This document shows, in pieces, positions 7,873 to 14,840 of a DNA stretch of 19,681 nucleotides. Made by a program: the position numbers and the translations under genes. Origin of the DNA: JAOUEA01 sp035550775 (GTDB lineage: Bacteria; Actinomycetota; UBA4738; HRBIN12); the NCBI GenBank assembly GCA_035550775.1, contig DASZOO010000223.1:1-19681 (forward strand), read 5' to 3'. Below the pieces are notes generated by a model. It was not told where the DNA came from. It worked only from the letters and a program-made list of their open reading frames with translations, and searched no databases. Position 1 is the stretch's first letter, and the number at the start of each line of letters is the position of its first letter.

Positions 7873-7970
7873 GTGTGGTTCGTCTCCTTCGCTGCCCGCA
7901 CGAGGCTACCTCGCACTCGGTTGAACGCCCGCCTATTCCTCGCAGGCGGCCGGGCGCGCCGACCGTGCGC
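7873..7970 (-). promoter_or_regulatory. Intergenic region rho to rpmE
   Basis: At 98 nt this is the longest gap within the rho-rpmE part of the block and the likeliest site for a separate rpmE promoter or a partial terminator. On the minus strand CCGCCT and AGGCGG could form a 6-bp stem with a 9-nt loop, but no U-run follows. A TAGCCT resembles a TANNNT -10 box but has no convincing -35. Only the Shine-Dalgarno at 7884-7889 is clear. Confidence 0.3.
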
Positions 7971-9662
7971 TCAGTTGCCGCTCTTGGCGATCTCCTTGAG
8001 GAACTGTTCGTTGGACTTCGTCGCCCGGATCTTGTCGGTGAGCAGCTCGAGGGCGGCGCCCGGCTCGAGCGCGTGCAGCACGCGTCGCAGCTTGATCACG
8101 AGCGCGAGCTCCTCGGGGGGCAGCAGCAGCTCCTCCTTCCGCGTGCTCGAGGCGTCGACGTTGATCGCCGGGAAGATCCGCTTCTCGGCGAGCTGACGGT
8201 CGAGGCGGAGCTCCATGTTCCCCGTGCCCTTGAACTCCTCGAAGATGCCCTCGTCCATGCGGGAGCCGGTCTCGACGAGCGCGCTCGCGATGATCGTGAC
8301 CGAGCCGCCTTCCTCGATGTTGCGGGCCGCGCCGAAGAACCGTCGCGGCGGGTACAGCGCCGAGGCGTCGATGCCGCCGGACAGGATCTTGCCGCTCGCC
8401 GGCATGCTGAGGTTGTAGGCGCGGGCGAGCCGGGTCAGGTTGTCCAGCATGATCACCACGTCCTGCTTCGCCTCGGCGAGGCGCTTGGCCCGCTCGAGGA
8501 CCAGCTCGGTGATCTGGATGTGCTGATCGGTCGGCTTGTCGAACGTCGAGTACACGACCTCGGCCGCCGTGACCGTGCGCTGCCAGTCGGTCACCTCCTC
8601 GGGTCGCTCGTCGACGAGCAGCACGATCAGATGGACCTCGGGGTTCGAGGCGAGGATCCCGTTCGCGATCTGCTTGAGGATCGTGGTCTTGCCGGCCTTC
8701 GGAGGCGAGACCACCATGCCTCGCTGTCCCTTCCCGATCGGCGCGATCATGTCGATGATGCGCTCGGCGACGGCGGTCGGCCCCGATTCGAGGCGGAACC
8801 GCTCGTCGGGGAACAGCGGGGTCAGCTTGTCGAAGTTCGACCGCTCCTTGGCCTGCTCCGGGTCCTCGCCGTTGACGCTCTCGACGTCGAGCAGCGCCAG
8901 GTACTTCTCGTTGTCCCGCGGCCGGCGCACCTTCCCGGCGACGACGTCGCCCTTGCGCAACGAGGCCTTCCGCACCTGCGAGACCGACACGTAGATGTCC
9001 TCGGAGCCCGGGGCGTACCCCGACGTGCGAAGGAAGCCGTATCCGTCGGGCAGCAGATCGAGGATGCCGGACTGCGTCGGAGCGTTCTTCAGCTCCTCGG
9101 CCCGCTCCTGCTCCTCACGGAGCCGGCGCTCCTCGCGCATGCGGCGGCGGTCTTCGCGCGACGGGCGCTGCCTTCGACCTCGCTCTTGGTTCCCGCGCTC
9201 TTGGTTCCCGCGCTCCTGGTTCCCTCGCTCCTGATCGCGGTTGCCGCCCTGGTCGCGGTTCCGCTCCTGGCCACGGTCGCGATCGCCGCGAGCGCGGCCG
9301 CGGTCGTCGTCTCGGACCCGGCCGGTCGCAGCCTCCTCGCCCTGCGTCGACGAGCGGTCGCGATCGACGGTGTCGGAGTCCGGCGCGACCGTGCTGCTCT
9401 GCGCCGGGTCGGCGTCGCCATCGGTCGCGGGACCGGCCTCGCCGTCATCGGCACGCTCCGCGACGGCGACCGCGGCGGATCCGGCAGATCCGGCGGAGGA
9501 GGCTCCCTCAGCGGAGCCGTTGCCACCTTTGGCCACGATCGCGTCGATCAGGCCGGCCTTGCGCAGGCGCTGTGTGCCCTCGATGCCCATCTCCTGGGCG
9601 ATGCGCTGCAGCTCGGGGATGAGCTTCTGCTCGAGGGCGTTCCGGTCGGTCGTGGTGTCCAT
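7971..9662 (-). CDS. rho: Transcription termination factor Rho
   Basis: Hexameric RNA-dependent ATPase/helicase that terminates transcription. The 563-aa product has an N-terminal Rho_N helix bundle (about residues 7-45), then a 150-residue low-complexity insertion rich in Asp, Arg, Gly and Gln. The cold-shock RNA-binding domain begins near residue 199 (GILDLLPDGYGFLR). The RecA-type motor has Walker A PPKAGKTT with Lys325, DERPEE, the Walker B VVIMLDNLTRLARAYN, a SGGID region and an EEFKGTGNMELRLDR motif. Such an Arg-rich insertion between the N-terminal helices and the cold-shock domain is typical of actinobacterial Rho and is thought to add RNA affinity. It begins 4 nt after the transaldolase stop, with AGGGAG upstream inside that gene's end. 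The core motor looks intact. Confidence 0.97.
   Translation of the reverse strand: MDTTTDRNALEQKLIPELQRIAQEMGIEGTQRLRKAGLIDAIVAKGGNGSAEGASSAGSAGSAAVAVAERADDGEAGPATDGDADPAQSSTVAPDSDTVDRDRSSTQGEEAATGRVRDDDRGRARGDRDRGQERNRDQGGNRDQERGNQERGNQERGNQERGRRQRPSREDRRRMREERRLREEQERAEELKNAPTQSGILDLLPDGYGFLRTSGYAPGSEDIYVSVSQVRKASLRKGDVVAGKVRRPRDNEKYLALLDVESVNGEDPEQAKERSNFDKLTPLFPDERFRLESGPTAVAERIIDMIAPIGKGQRGMVVSPPKAGKTTILKQIANGILASNPEVHLIVLLVDERPEEVTDWQRTVTAAEVVYSTFDKPTDQHIQITELVLERAKRLAEAKQDVVIMLDNLTRLARAYNLSMPASGKILSGGIDASALYPPRRFFGAARNIEEGGSVTIIASALVETGSRMDEGIFEEFKGTGNMELRLDRQLAEKRIFPAINVDASSTRKEELLLPPEELALVIKLRRVLHALEPGAALELLTDKIRATKSNEQFLKEIAKSGN
9181..9225. repeat. 15-bp tandem repeat (three copies) inside rho
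   Basis: Three consecutive 15-bp units (9181-9195, 9196-9210, 9211-9225), the first two identical and the third differing at two bases. A degenerate fourth unit follows. On the minus strand they encode the pentapeptide QERGN repeated in register. The unit length keeps the rho frame, so copy number can change without breaking the gene. Confidence 0.9.
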
Positions 9663-9666
9663 GAGG

Positions 9667-10329
9667 CTATGCCTCTCCCTTCAGGTCGTTCTTGAGCGTC
9701 TGCCAGTCGGCCGTGAACTTCTCCAGGCCGATGTCGGTGAGCGGGTGCTTCACGAGCTTCGTGAACACCTCGTAGGGCATCGTCGCGATGTCGGCACCCG
9801 CCAGGGCCGCATCGACGACGTGCATGGGATGACGCAGCGAGGCGGCGAGGACGTTCGTATCGTAGCCCTGCACCGCGTAGATCTCGGTGATCGCTCGTAG
9901 CGCGGCCATGCCGTCGCTCGCGATGTCGTCGATGCGACCGATGAACGGGGACACGATGTAGGCACCGATCTCCGCGGCGAGGATCGCCTGCGCCGGTGAG
10001 AACACCAGGGTGACGTTGATCCGGATGCCATCGTCGACCAGCCGCTTGCCCGCGGTGAGCCCGTCGGGGGTCATCGGAACCTTGACGACGGCGTGCGGCG
10101 CCTTCTGCGACAGCCCGACACCCTGTTCGTACATCGCATCGGCCTCAGGCTCGGTCGTCTCGAGCGAGATGTCCCCCGGCACGGTCTCCAGGATCTCCTT
10201 CCAGACGAGGTCGGGCTCCTCACCCTCCTTCGCGACCAGCGACGGGTTCGTCGTAACCCCGGAGAGCACCCCCCATCGGTTGATCTCGCGGATCTCGTCG
10301 ATGTCGGCCGTGTCCAGGAACAACCTCAT
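9667..10329 (-). CDS. tal: Transaldolase (small TalC/fructose-6-phosphate aldolase-like type)
   Basis: Cytosolic Schiff-base aldolase of about 220 aa in the short TalC/FSA subfamily. The Schiff-base lysine is K83 in HAVVKVPMT. The N-terminal LFLDTAD and GVTTNPSL motifs are intact. Activity can be judged from specificity residues: E57 sits where fructose-6-phosphate aldolase has Gln59, F129 sits where it has Tyr131 (Phe178 in TalB), and NVTLVFSPAQA matches the classic transaldolase strand. A dihydroxyacetone-transferring transaldolase of the non-oxidative pentose phosphate pathway is therefore more likely than an aldolase. The ATG at 10329 overlaps the stop of the 2-phosphoglycerate kinase gene (ATGA), and rho follows 4 nt downstream, so it is embedded in the operon. 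Confidence 0.94.
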   Translation of the reverse strand: MRLFLDTADIDEIREINRWGVLSGVTTNPSLVAKEGEEPDLVWKEILETVPGDISLETTEPEADAMYEQGVGLSQKAPHAVVKVPMTPDGLTAGKRLVDDGIRINVTLVFSPAQAILAAEIGAYIVSPFIGRIDDIASDGMAALRAITEIYAVQGYDTNVLAASLRHPMHVVDAALAGADIATMPYEVFTKLVKHPLTDIGLEKFTADWQTLKNDLKGEA

Positions 10330-11396
10330 GCTGTCTGTCCTCCTACCGGGGTCGACGGGGCCACCGCGTCGGGGCCCCGACCGTCGGCGGCCGTCCGCCC
10401 AGGTCCGTCGGGGTCCGTCGTGACGTCGGCGGCTTCACGGATCTCCGCCGCACGTTGCGTCGTGCGCTCCATCACGAGATCCATCACCACCGCGATCGAT
10501 TGGTCGAAGCTGTAGTTGGGAAGCACCGGCACGCCGTGCGAGAGCGCCTGGCTCTTCACGTACCGCTGCAACCGCCGGATGTTGTCGAAACCTTCCGAGT
10601 AGCGCTCCGCGGGGCGCGAGGCCACCGCGTCCTCGCGGGTGGCGAAGTGCGACAGGTGCCGCCCCTCGTCCTCGACCCCGAGGATGAACGGCACCGCCAG
10701 GATCCGGTCCCGATGCTTCTCGAGGTCGACGAACCCGGGCACGATGTGCGCTCCCTCGATCACGATGCTCGTGCCCTCGGTCACCGCTCGTTCGATCAGC
10801 GCGTTGATGCCGACCGCGACGGCGGCGGTCTGTTCACGGAACCCGAGCAGCAGCGCGTCGGCGGAGGTTCCCGGCGGCTCGCGGAGTGCTCGGTCGGCAT
10901 GGAACGACGACGTGTGCAGCGTCGGCATGAGCTCGGACGAGAGCATCGAGCGCATCACCTCGCGGATCGCGTCGGTCGCCACGACGCGCACGATGCCCAG
11001 CCGAGCAGCGAGCTGCGTGGCGATCGTCGACTTCCCCACCCCCGTGGTGCCGCCGATCAGGATCACGAGGGGAACGTCGAGACGCTCGACCTCGCGCCAG
11101 CGCAGGAAGTTCTTCGCGTAGCGCTCCCCCGCGACCTCCGCGATCACCGTCAGCGCCTCGTCGGCGATCTCGTCCGACGTCACCGACGCCCGGCCTTGGG
11201 CACGCAACCGATCCTCGATCTCCTCCGCCACCTGATACGCGCGGTACGGCGAGAGCCCGGTGACCATGACCTGCGAGGCCATCAAGCCCTTGGAGAAGGG
11301 CAGTCCGGGCTCACGGTCCGTGATCACGATGTGTTGCGTCTTGGCTTCCTTCGGATTCACCGACTGGCCCTCATCCGGATCGATCGGTTGGCTCAC
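10326..11396 (-). CDS. pgk2: 2-phosphoglycerate kinase (ATP-cone plus P-loop kinase)
   Basis: Predicted to phosphorylate 2-phosphoglycerate to 2,3-bisphosphoglycerate, the first step to cyclic 2,3-diphosphoglycerate in methanogens such as Methanothermus fervidus. The 356-aa product has an N-terminal ATP-cone-like region (about residues 22-100; starts IVITDREPGLPFSKGLMASQ) and then a kinase domain with Walker A GGTTGVGKST (Lys122). VVATDAIREVMRSM and VIEGAHIVPGF follow. This architecture matches archaeal 2-phosphoglycerate kinase. The last roughly 35 residues are Pro/Gly/Asp-rich and look disordered. The GTG at 11396 overlaps the cpgS stop as GTGA and has GGGGAG just upstream. The partner synthetase next door supports the assignment; a kinase for another glycerate-like acid remains possible. 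Confidence 0.85.
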   Translation of the reverse strand: MSQPIDPDEGQSVNPKEAKTQHIVITDREPGLPFSKGLMASQVMVTGLSPYRAYQVAEEIEDRLRAQGRASVTSDEIADEALTVIAEVAGERYAKNFLRWREVERLDVPLVILIGGTTGVGKSTIATQLAARLGIVRVVATDAIREVMRSMLSSELMPTLHTSSFHADRALREPPGTSADALLLGFREQTAAVAVGINALIERAVTEGTSIVIEGAHIVPGFVDLEKHRDRILAVPFILGVEDEGRHLSHFATREDAVASRPAERYSEGFDNIRRLQRYVKSQALSHGVPVLPNYSFDQSIAVVMDLVMERTTQRAAEIREAADVTTDPDGPGRTAADGRGPDAVAPSTPVGGQTA

Positions 11397-12736
11397 GGGC
11401 TCGCTCCCCGGCGTGCTCCTCGTTGCCCGGCGAGGTCGATCACCTCACCCAGCGCCGTGTCGAGGTCGGTCGACCCCTCGGCGACCACGGCTCTGTTGTC
11501 CACGAACACGACCTCCGCCCCTCGGGCGTGGGCCCGCTCGACACCGACGTCGACGGCTGCGGCCTTCAGCTCCGTGAGAAGGACGTCGTACCCTTGGGCT
11601 GCATCGAGGTCCTCCGCGAGGCCGACCCGATCGGCCAGCCGTGCGCTCCACCCCACCACCTCACATCGACTCGCCTCCCGCAGGTGCTCGACCTGTCGGG
11701 CGGCGACGCCGCCGGGAGCGGTGGTTGCGAAGAACACCCGCGCATCCCGTACATCGGCCAGCGGAACGGGGACGAAGTCGGTGATCAACAACTGCGACTC
11801 GTCGACGAACCGGAGGAGATGGGATCGCAGCGCGGAGAGGTTCTCGGGCCCGGTGACCGGGCCAGCGGCCATGGTAACAACGACCAGGTCTGACCGCAAC
11901 AGCCGGTACGGCCCGAGGTAGCCCCCGAGGTACTCGGGCGGCACGGTGCTCGGAACGACCAGCACGCCCGCGTCCCAGGGAACCGGGGGCACGGCCGATC
12001 CGCTTCCCTCGAGCAGGACCAGGCCGGGGCTCCGGGCGGAGGCCATCTCTGCGGCCTCGCGCAGGTTCGAGGCATACGGAGCCCCGGCGAGGCCGCCGCC
12101 GGCCCGCCTCGCCCCGATCGTCGTCACGCCGGTCGTGAGCGCATCCTCGAGGTAGTCGGAGGCCGCGTGTTCCCCCCTGCGCACCAGCTCGACGAGGCGA
12201 TCCAGGTGCACGGTTCCCGCCTCGGCGACCTGCGGCTCGCCCGGACCGCCACGGCCCATCGCCACCACGACCGGGTCCTCGCCTCGGCTCGCCGCTAACC
12301 TCGCGAGTTGGCCGCTGATCGCGGTCTTGCCCGTTCGCTTGCCGGTGCCGATCACCGCCAGCGTCGGCGAGGCGAGGGGCGGACCCTGTTCGGGTGGTTC
12401 GAGCCTGAAGTCGGATCCCTCGTACCGCACCCCGCGGATGAGGGCGACCGCCGCGAGCTCCATGCGCTCCCGGTACCCCAGTATCGGCTCGTCCGAGAGG
12501 TCGAGCACGACGTCGGGACCCCATGCGTCGATCGCCGAGGCGAGTCCGGCCATGCGGTCGCTGCCCGCGGCGCGGGTCGGGACCCCGACGTCGGGCAGCG
12601 ACCCGGGATCGATCTTCTCGATGCCGCCGACGAACAGCGCGCCGACGACATCGTGGCCGCGGGCAACCGCGGTCTCGATCCCCCATCGGGTCACAGGGGG
12701 GTAGTGCTCGCCGTCCACGAGCACGACGGTTCGCAT
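11393..12736 (-). CDS. cpgS: Cyclic 2,3-diphosphoglycerate synthetase
   Basis: Predicted to close 2,3-bisphosphoglycerate into its cyclic pyrophosphate (cDPG) with ATP, the second step after 2-phosphoglycerate kinase. The N-terminal domain (about residues 1-115) opens with VVLVDGEHYPPVT and contains ALFVGGIEKI and VVLDLSDEP. A P-loop domain follows with GTGKRTGKTAISGQ (Lys137). DYLEDALTTGV and LLEGSGSA lie downstream. Order and length (447 aa) fit the archaeal family, assigned from memory of the Methanothermus enzyme rather than an alignment. ATG 12736 is chosen because AAGGAGG (12747-12753) lies 10 nt upstream; an ATG at 12763 would add nine residues over that site. Its stop overlaps the kinase start (GTGA). 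A metallophosphoesterase gene lies 50 nt upstream. Confidence 0.85.
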   Translation of the reverse strand: MRTVVLVDGEHYPPVTRWGIETAVARGHDVVGALFVGGIEKIDPGSLPDVGVPTRAAGSDRMAGLASAIDAWGPDVVLDLSDEPILGYRERMELAAVALIRGVRYEGSDFRLEPPEQGPPLASPTLAVIGTGKRTGKTAISGQLARLAASRGEDPVVVAMGRGGPGEPQVAEAGTVHLDRLVELVRRGEHAASDYLEDALTTGVTTIGARRAGGGLAGAPYASNLREAAEMASARSPGLVLLEGSGSAVPPVPWDAGVLVVPSTVPPEYLGGYLGPYRLLRSDLVVVTMAAGPVTGPENLSALRSHLLRFVDESQLLITDFVPVPLADVRDARVFFATTAPGGVAARQVEHLREASRCEVVGWSARLADRVGLAEDLDAAQGYDVLLTELKAAAVDVGVERAHARGAEVVFVDNRAVVAEGSTDLDTALGEVIDLAGQRGARRGASP

Positions 12737-12746
12737 CGCAGGCTCG

Positions 12747-12753
12747 CCTCCTT
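12747..12753 (-). promoter_or_regulatory. Shine-Dalgarno AAGGAGG deciding the cpgS start
   Basis: AAGGAGG on the minus strand, 10 nt before ATG 12736. It lies inside the reading frame of the alternative upstream ATG at 12763, which makes the downstream start the better one. Confidence 0.7.
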
Positions 12754-12786
12754 CGAAGGCCATGGATGTCGGGAACGTGGGAGCGA

Positions 12787-13575
12787 TCAGTCGCCGACGG
12801 GAACCGTGCGTTCCTGCACGGGCAGCTCGTGTTCCCTGTGGAACTGATCACCGGCGAGCGAGAAGTGGGTCATCACGTGGCTCTCGCCGAAGGGGAAGCG
12901 CCGCAGGATCCGAACGAGCCCGTCGTCGAATTCCAACACGTTGTAGCAGGGTTTCGTGTAGCCGCGCACGCGCAACGACGACACCGTGCCCGCGTTGGCG
13001 ATGTACATCTCCTCGAGCCGCCAGACGTAGGGCACGTGCTTGTGGCCGGAGAGCACGACCTGCACTCCGGCATGGATCAACACCTCGAGCAGGTCACCGG
13101 CATCCATGACGGTGCTGCGTTCTCGCCCGGTGCCAGGGATCGGCAACAGGTGATGGTGCAACACGAACACCTTGAGCTGCGCCGGTTCCTCGAACTGCCT
13201 TCGGACCCAGTCGTAGTGCACCCGGCCCACCTTGCCCTCGTTGAGGTCGGGCTCGCTCGAATCCACTCCCACGATGCGCACGCCCTCGATGTCGTGCGAC
13301 CACATGCGGGGTCCGATCAGATCCTCGAAATGCAGGTAGCCGACGTTGCGGGAGTCGTGGTTCCCCGGCACCGTCAGCATCGGGGACTGGATGCGCTCCG
13401 CGTACGCGACCCAGTTCTTGTACTCCTGCCGATATCCGTCGGCCGTGAGATCGCCGCTCACGACGACCACGTCGGGGCGCAGGTCGTTGAGCTCGGCGAT
13501 CACGCGGTTCATCAGGTTGGGCACGAAGAACGGTGAGCCGACGTGCGGGTCCGAGATATGAGCGATCGTGACCAC
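12787..13575 (-). CDS. Calcineurin-like metallophosphoesterase (CpdA/class III phosphodiesterase-like)
   Basis: Binuclear-metal phosphoesterase, 262 aa from GTG 13575. The metal-binding blocks appear in order: ISDPHVG (D9, H11), VVSGDLTADG, VPGNHDSRN, VLHHHLLP and LSGHKHVPYV. Family members cleave cyclic nucleotides, phospholipids or phosphate diesters, so the substrate cannot be read directly. GTG 13575 is preferred because homology starts there (VVTIAHISDPH); the frame is open to 13662, but those 29 codons are unlike the family. No Shine-Dalgarno is visible; a TAGACT 11 nt upstream could be the -10 of a nearly leaderless transcript. It is the first gene of the block leading to cpgS and pgk2, so cDPG itself is one possible substrate, by context only. 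There is no signal peptide; it should be cytosolic. Confidence 0.88.
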   Translation of the reverse strand: MVTIAHISDPHVGSPFFVPNLMNRVIAELNDLRPDVVVVSGDLTADGYRQEYKNWVAYAERIQSPMLTVPGNHDSRNVGYLHFEDLIGPRMWSHDIEGVRIVGVDSSEPDLNEGKVGRVHYDWVRRQFEEPAQLKVFVLHHHLLPIPGTGRERSTVMDAGDLLEVLIHAGVQVVLSGHKHVPYVWRLEEMYIANAGTVSSLRVRGYTKPCYNVLEFDDGLVRILRRFPFGESHVMTHFSLAGDQFHREHELPVQERTVPVGD

Positions 13576-13660
13576 GGGTTGGCATGAGTCTAGTGGCGTG
13601 GCGCCGCGCGCGGGGGGAACGTCGACGTCCACCCACCGACGGCGTGGGACGATGCGGCAC
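13576..13660. promoter_or_regulatory. Divergent intergenic region (metallophosphoesterase / marP-like)
   Basis: This 85-nt gap separates two divergently transcribed genes and must hold both promoters unless they lie inside coding sequence. On the minus strand TAGACT (13587-13592) fits a TANNNT -10 element 11 nt before the GTG. On the plus strand GACGAT (13648-13653) is a weak -10-like match 7 nt before ATG 13661. No convincing -35 boxes were found. The middle is a GC-only stretch (CGCCGCGCGCGG). Confidence 0.35.
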
Positions 13661-14833
13661 ATGTGGCTCGACGTGTTCCTGCTGGCGCTGTTGGCCGGTG
13701 CTCTCTACTCGGGGTATCGGCGCGGCGCCGTGCTCCAGGTGATCGTGGTGGCCGGGTTGGCCGCCGGCGTGGTGGCGGGCGCGGCGCTCGCCCCGACCGT
13801 CGCCCAGCTGGGCGACTCAGCCGCCAGCGCGCTCGCGCTCGTGCTCGGCACCGTGCTGGTCGCCGGCGCGATCGGGAACATGCTCGGGTGGGCCGCCGGG
13901 AGCCGGCTGCGACGCCGGGCCCACGGCACGCCGCTGCGGATCGCCGATGCTCTGGGCGGCTCGATCGTGTCGGCCGCGGCGCTGGTGCTGGTGGTCTGGC
14001 TGTTCGCACTCAACCTCGCGAACGGTCCGTTCCCCACGGTATCGCGTGGGCTGCGCCGATCGGAGATCGTGCAGACCCTGGACTCCGCCCTGCCGCCCCC
14101 GCCGTCGCTGGTGGGTGAGGCGAGACGGCTGCTGTCGCTGCTCGGATTCCCCGACGTCTTCGTGGGACTGCCCGACGAGCCGGCGCCGCCGGTGGTTCCC
14201 CCCGACGGCGCTCAGGCCAGGGCGGCCACCCTCGCGGCGGAGGGCTCGACGGTCGAGGTGCTCGGCGACGGCTGCAACCGTGGCTTCGTCAACCAGGGCA
14301 GCGGCTTCGTCGTCGGCGACGACCTGGTGATCACGAACGCTCACGTCGTGGCCGGCACGAGCGAGCAATGGGTGCAGTTCGGCGCGAGGAGCACCGAGGC
14401 CGTCGTGGTCGCGTTCGATCCCGACCTCGACGTCGCGGTGCTGAGGGCTCCCGAGCTGGGACTCCCCCCGCTCGCGCTGATGCGCGGCGGCGTGGAGCGG
14501 GGAGACGTCGGCGCGGTGCTCGGCTATCCGGGAGGAGCCTCGCTGACCGCGGTGGGTGCCGCCGTCCGGGCCGAGATCGAGCCGGTGGGGCGCGACATCT
14601 ACGGCAACGGCCGGGTGCAACGACGCGTCTACGAGGTGCAGGCCTCGATCCGACGAGGGAACAGCGGCGGTCCGTTCGTGCTCACCGGAGGCAGGGTGGC
14701 GGGACTCGTCTTCGCGAGCTCCGTCACCGACGACAGCGTGGGCTACGCGATCGCGTCGAGCGAGTTCCTGCCGATGATCGCCGATCCGGAGACGCTGACC
14801 GCCGCGGTGGACACCGGCGCCTGCGCGCAGTGA
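13661..14833 (+). CDS. marP: MarP-like membrane-anchored serine protease (CvpA domain + trypsin-like domain)
   Basis: The N-terminal ~150 residues form a CvpA/colicin V production-like membrane domain with about four hydrophobic spans. A linker and a chymotrypsin-fold protease follow, expected outside the membrane. The triad is visible: H228 (VITNAHVVAG), D257 (DPDLDVAVL) and S335 (RRGNSGGPF). From memory, M. tuberculosis MarP (Rv3671c) has H235, D264 and S343, almost the same spacing. C205 (GDGCNRG) and C388 (TGACAQ, near the end) match the pair forming its stabilising disulfide. MarP is required for acid resistance and acts on cell-wall hydrolase partners; a similar envelope role is inferred. 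ATG 13661 (MWLDVFLL) is chosen; ATG 13652 is an equal alternative. It is the only plus-strand gene and converges on thrB with a 7-nt gap. Confidence 0.9.
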   Translation: MWLDVFLLALLAGALYSGYRRGAVLQVIVVAGLAAGVVAGAALAPTVAQLGDSAASALALVLGTVLVAGAIGNMLGWAAGSRLRRRAHGTPLRIADALGGSIVSAAALVLVVWLFALNLANGPFPTVSRGLRRSEIVQTLDSALPPPPSLVGEARRLLSLLGFPDVFVGLPDEPAPPVVPPDGAQARAATLAAEGSTVEVLGDGCNRGFVNQGSGFVVGDDLVITNAHVVAGTSEQWVQFGARSTEAVVVAFDPDLDVAVLRAPELGLPPLALMRGGVERGDVGAVLGYPGGASLTAVGAAVRAEIEPVGRDIYGNGRVQRRVYEVQASIRRGNSGGPFVLTGGRVAGLVFASSVTDDSVGYAIASSEFLPMIADPETLTAAVDTGACAQ

Positions 14834-14840
14834 CGTCGGC

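Noticed and set aside
7905..7945. Intrinsic terminator after rho
   Set aside because: Only a 6-bp stem with a 9-nt loop and no U-tract on the minus strand; not enough for a call.
7875..9695. 606-codon open frame on the plus strand opposite rho
   Set aside because: It is antisense to the whole of rho. The Leu/Val/Arg-rich translation shows no family motif and merely mirrors rho codon bias, including its repeats.
10455..11921. 488-codon plus-strand frame opposite pgk2 and part of cpgS
   Set aside because: His/Arg-rich translation without motifs, antisense to two genes with clear P-loops.
14834..14840. Bidirectional terminator between the convergent marP-like gene and thrB
   Set aside because: The gap is 7 nt and no stem-loop with T-run spans the two stop codons.
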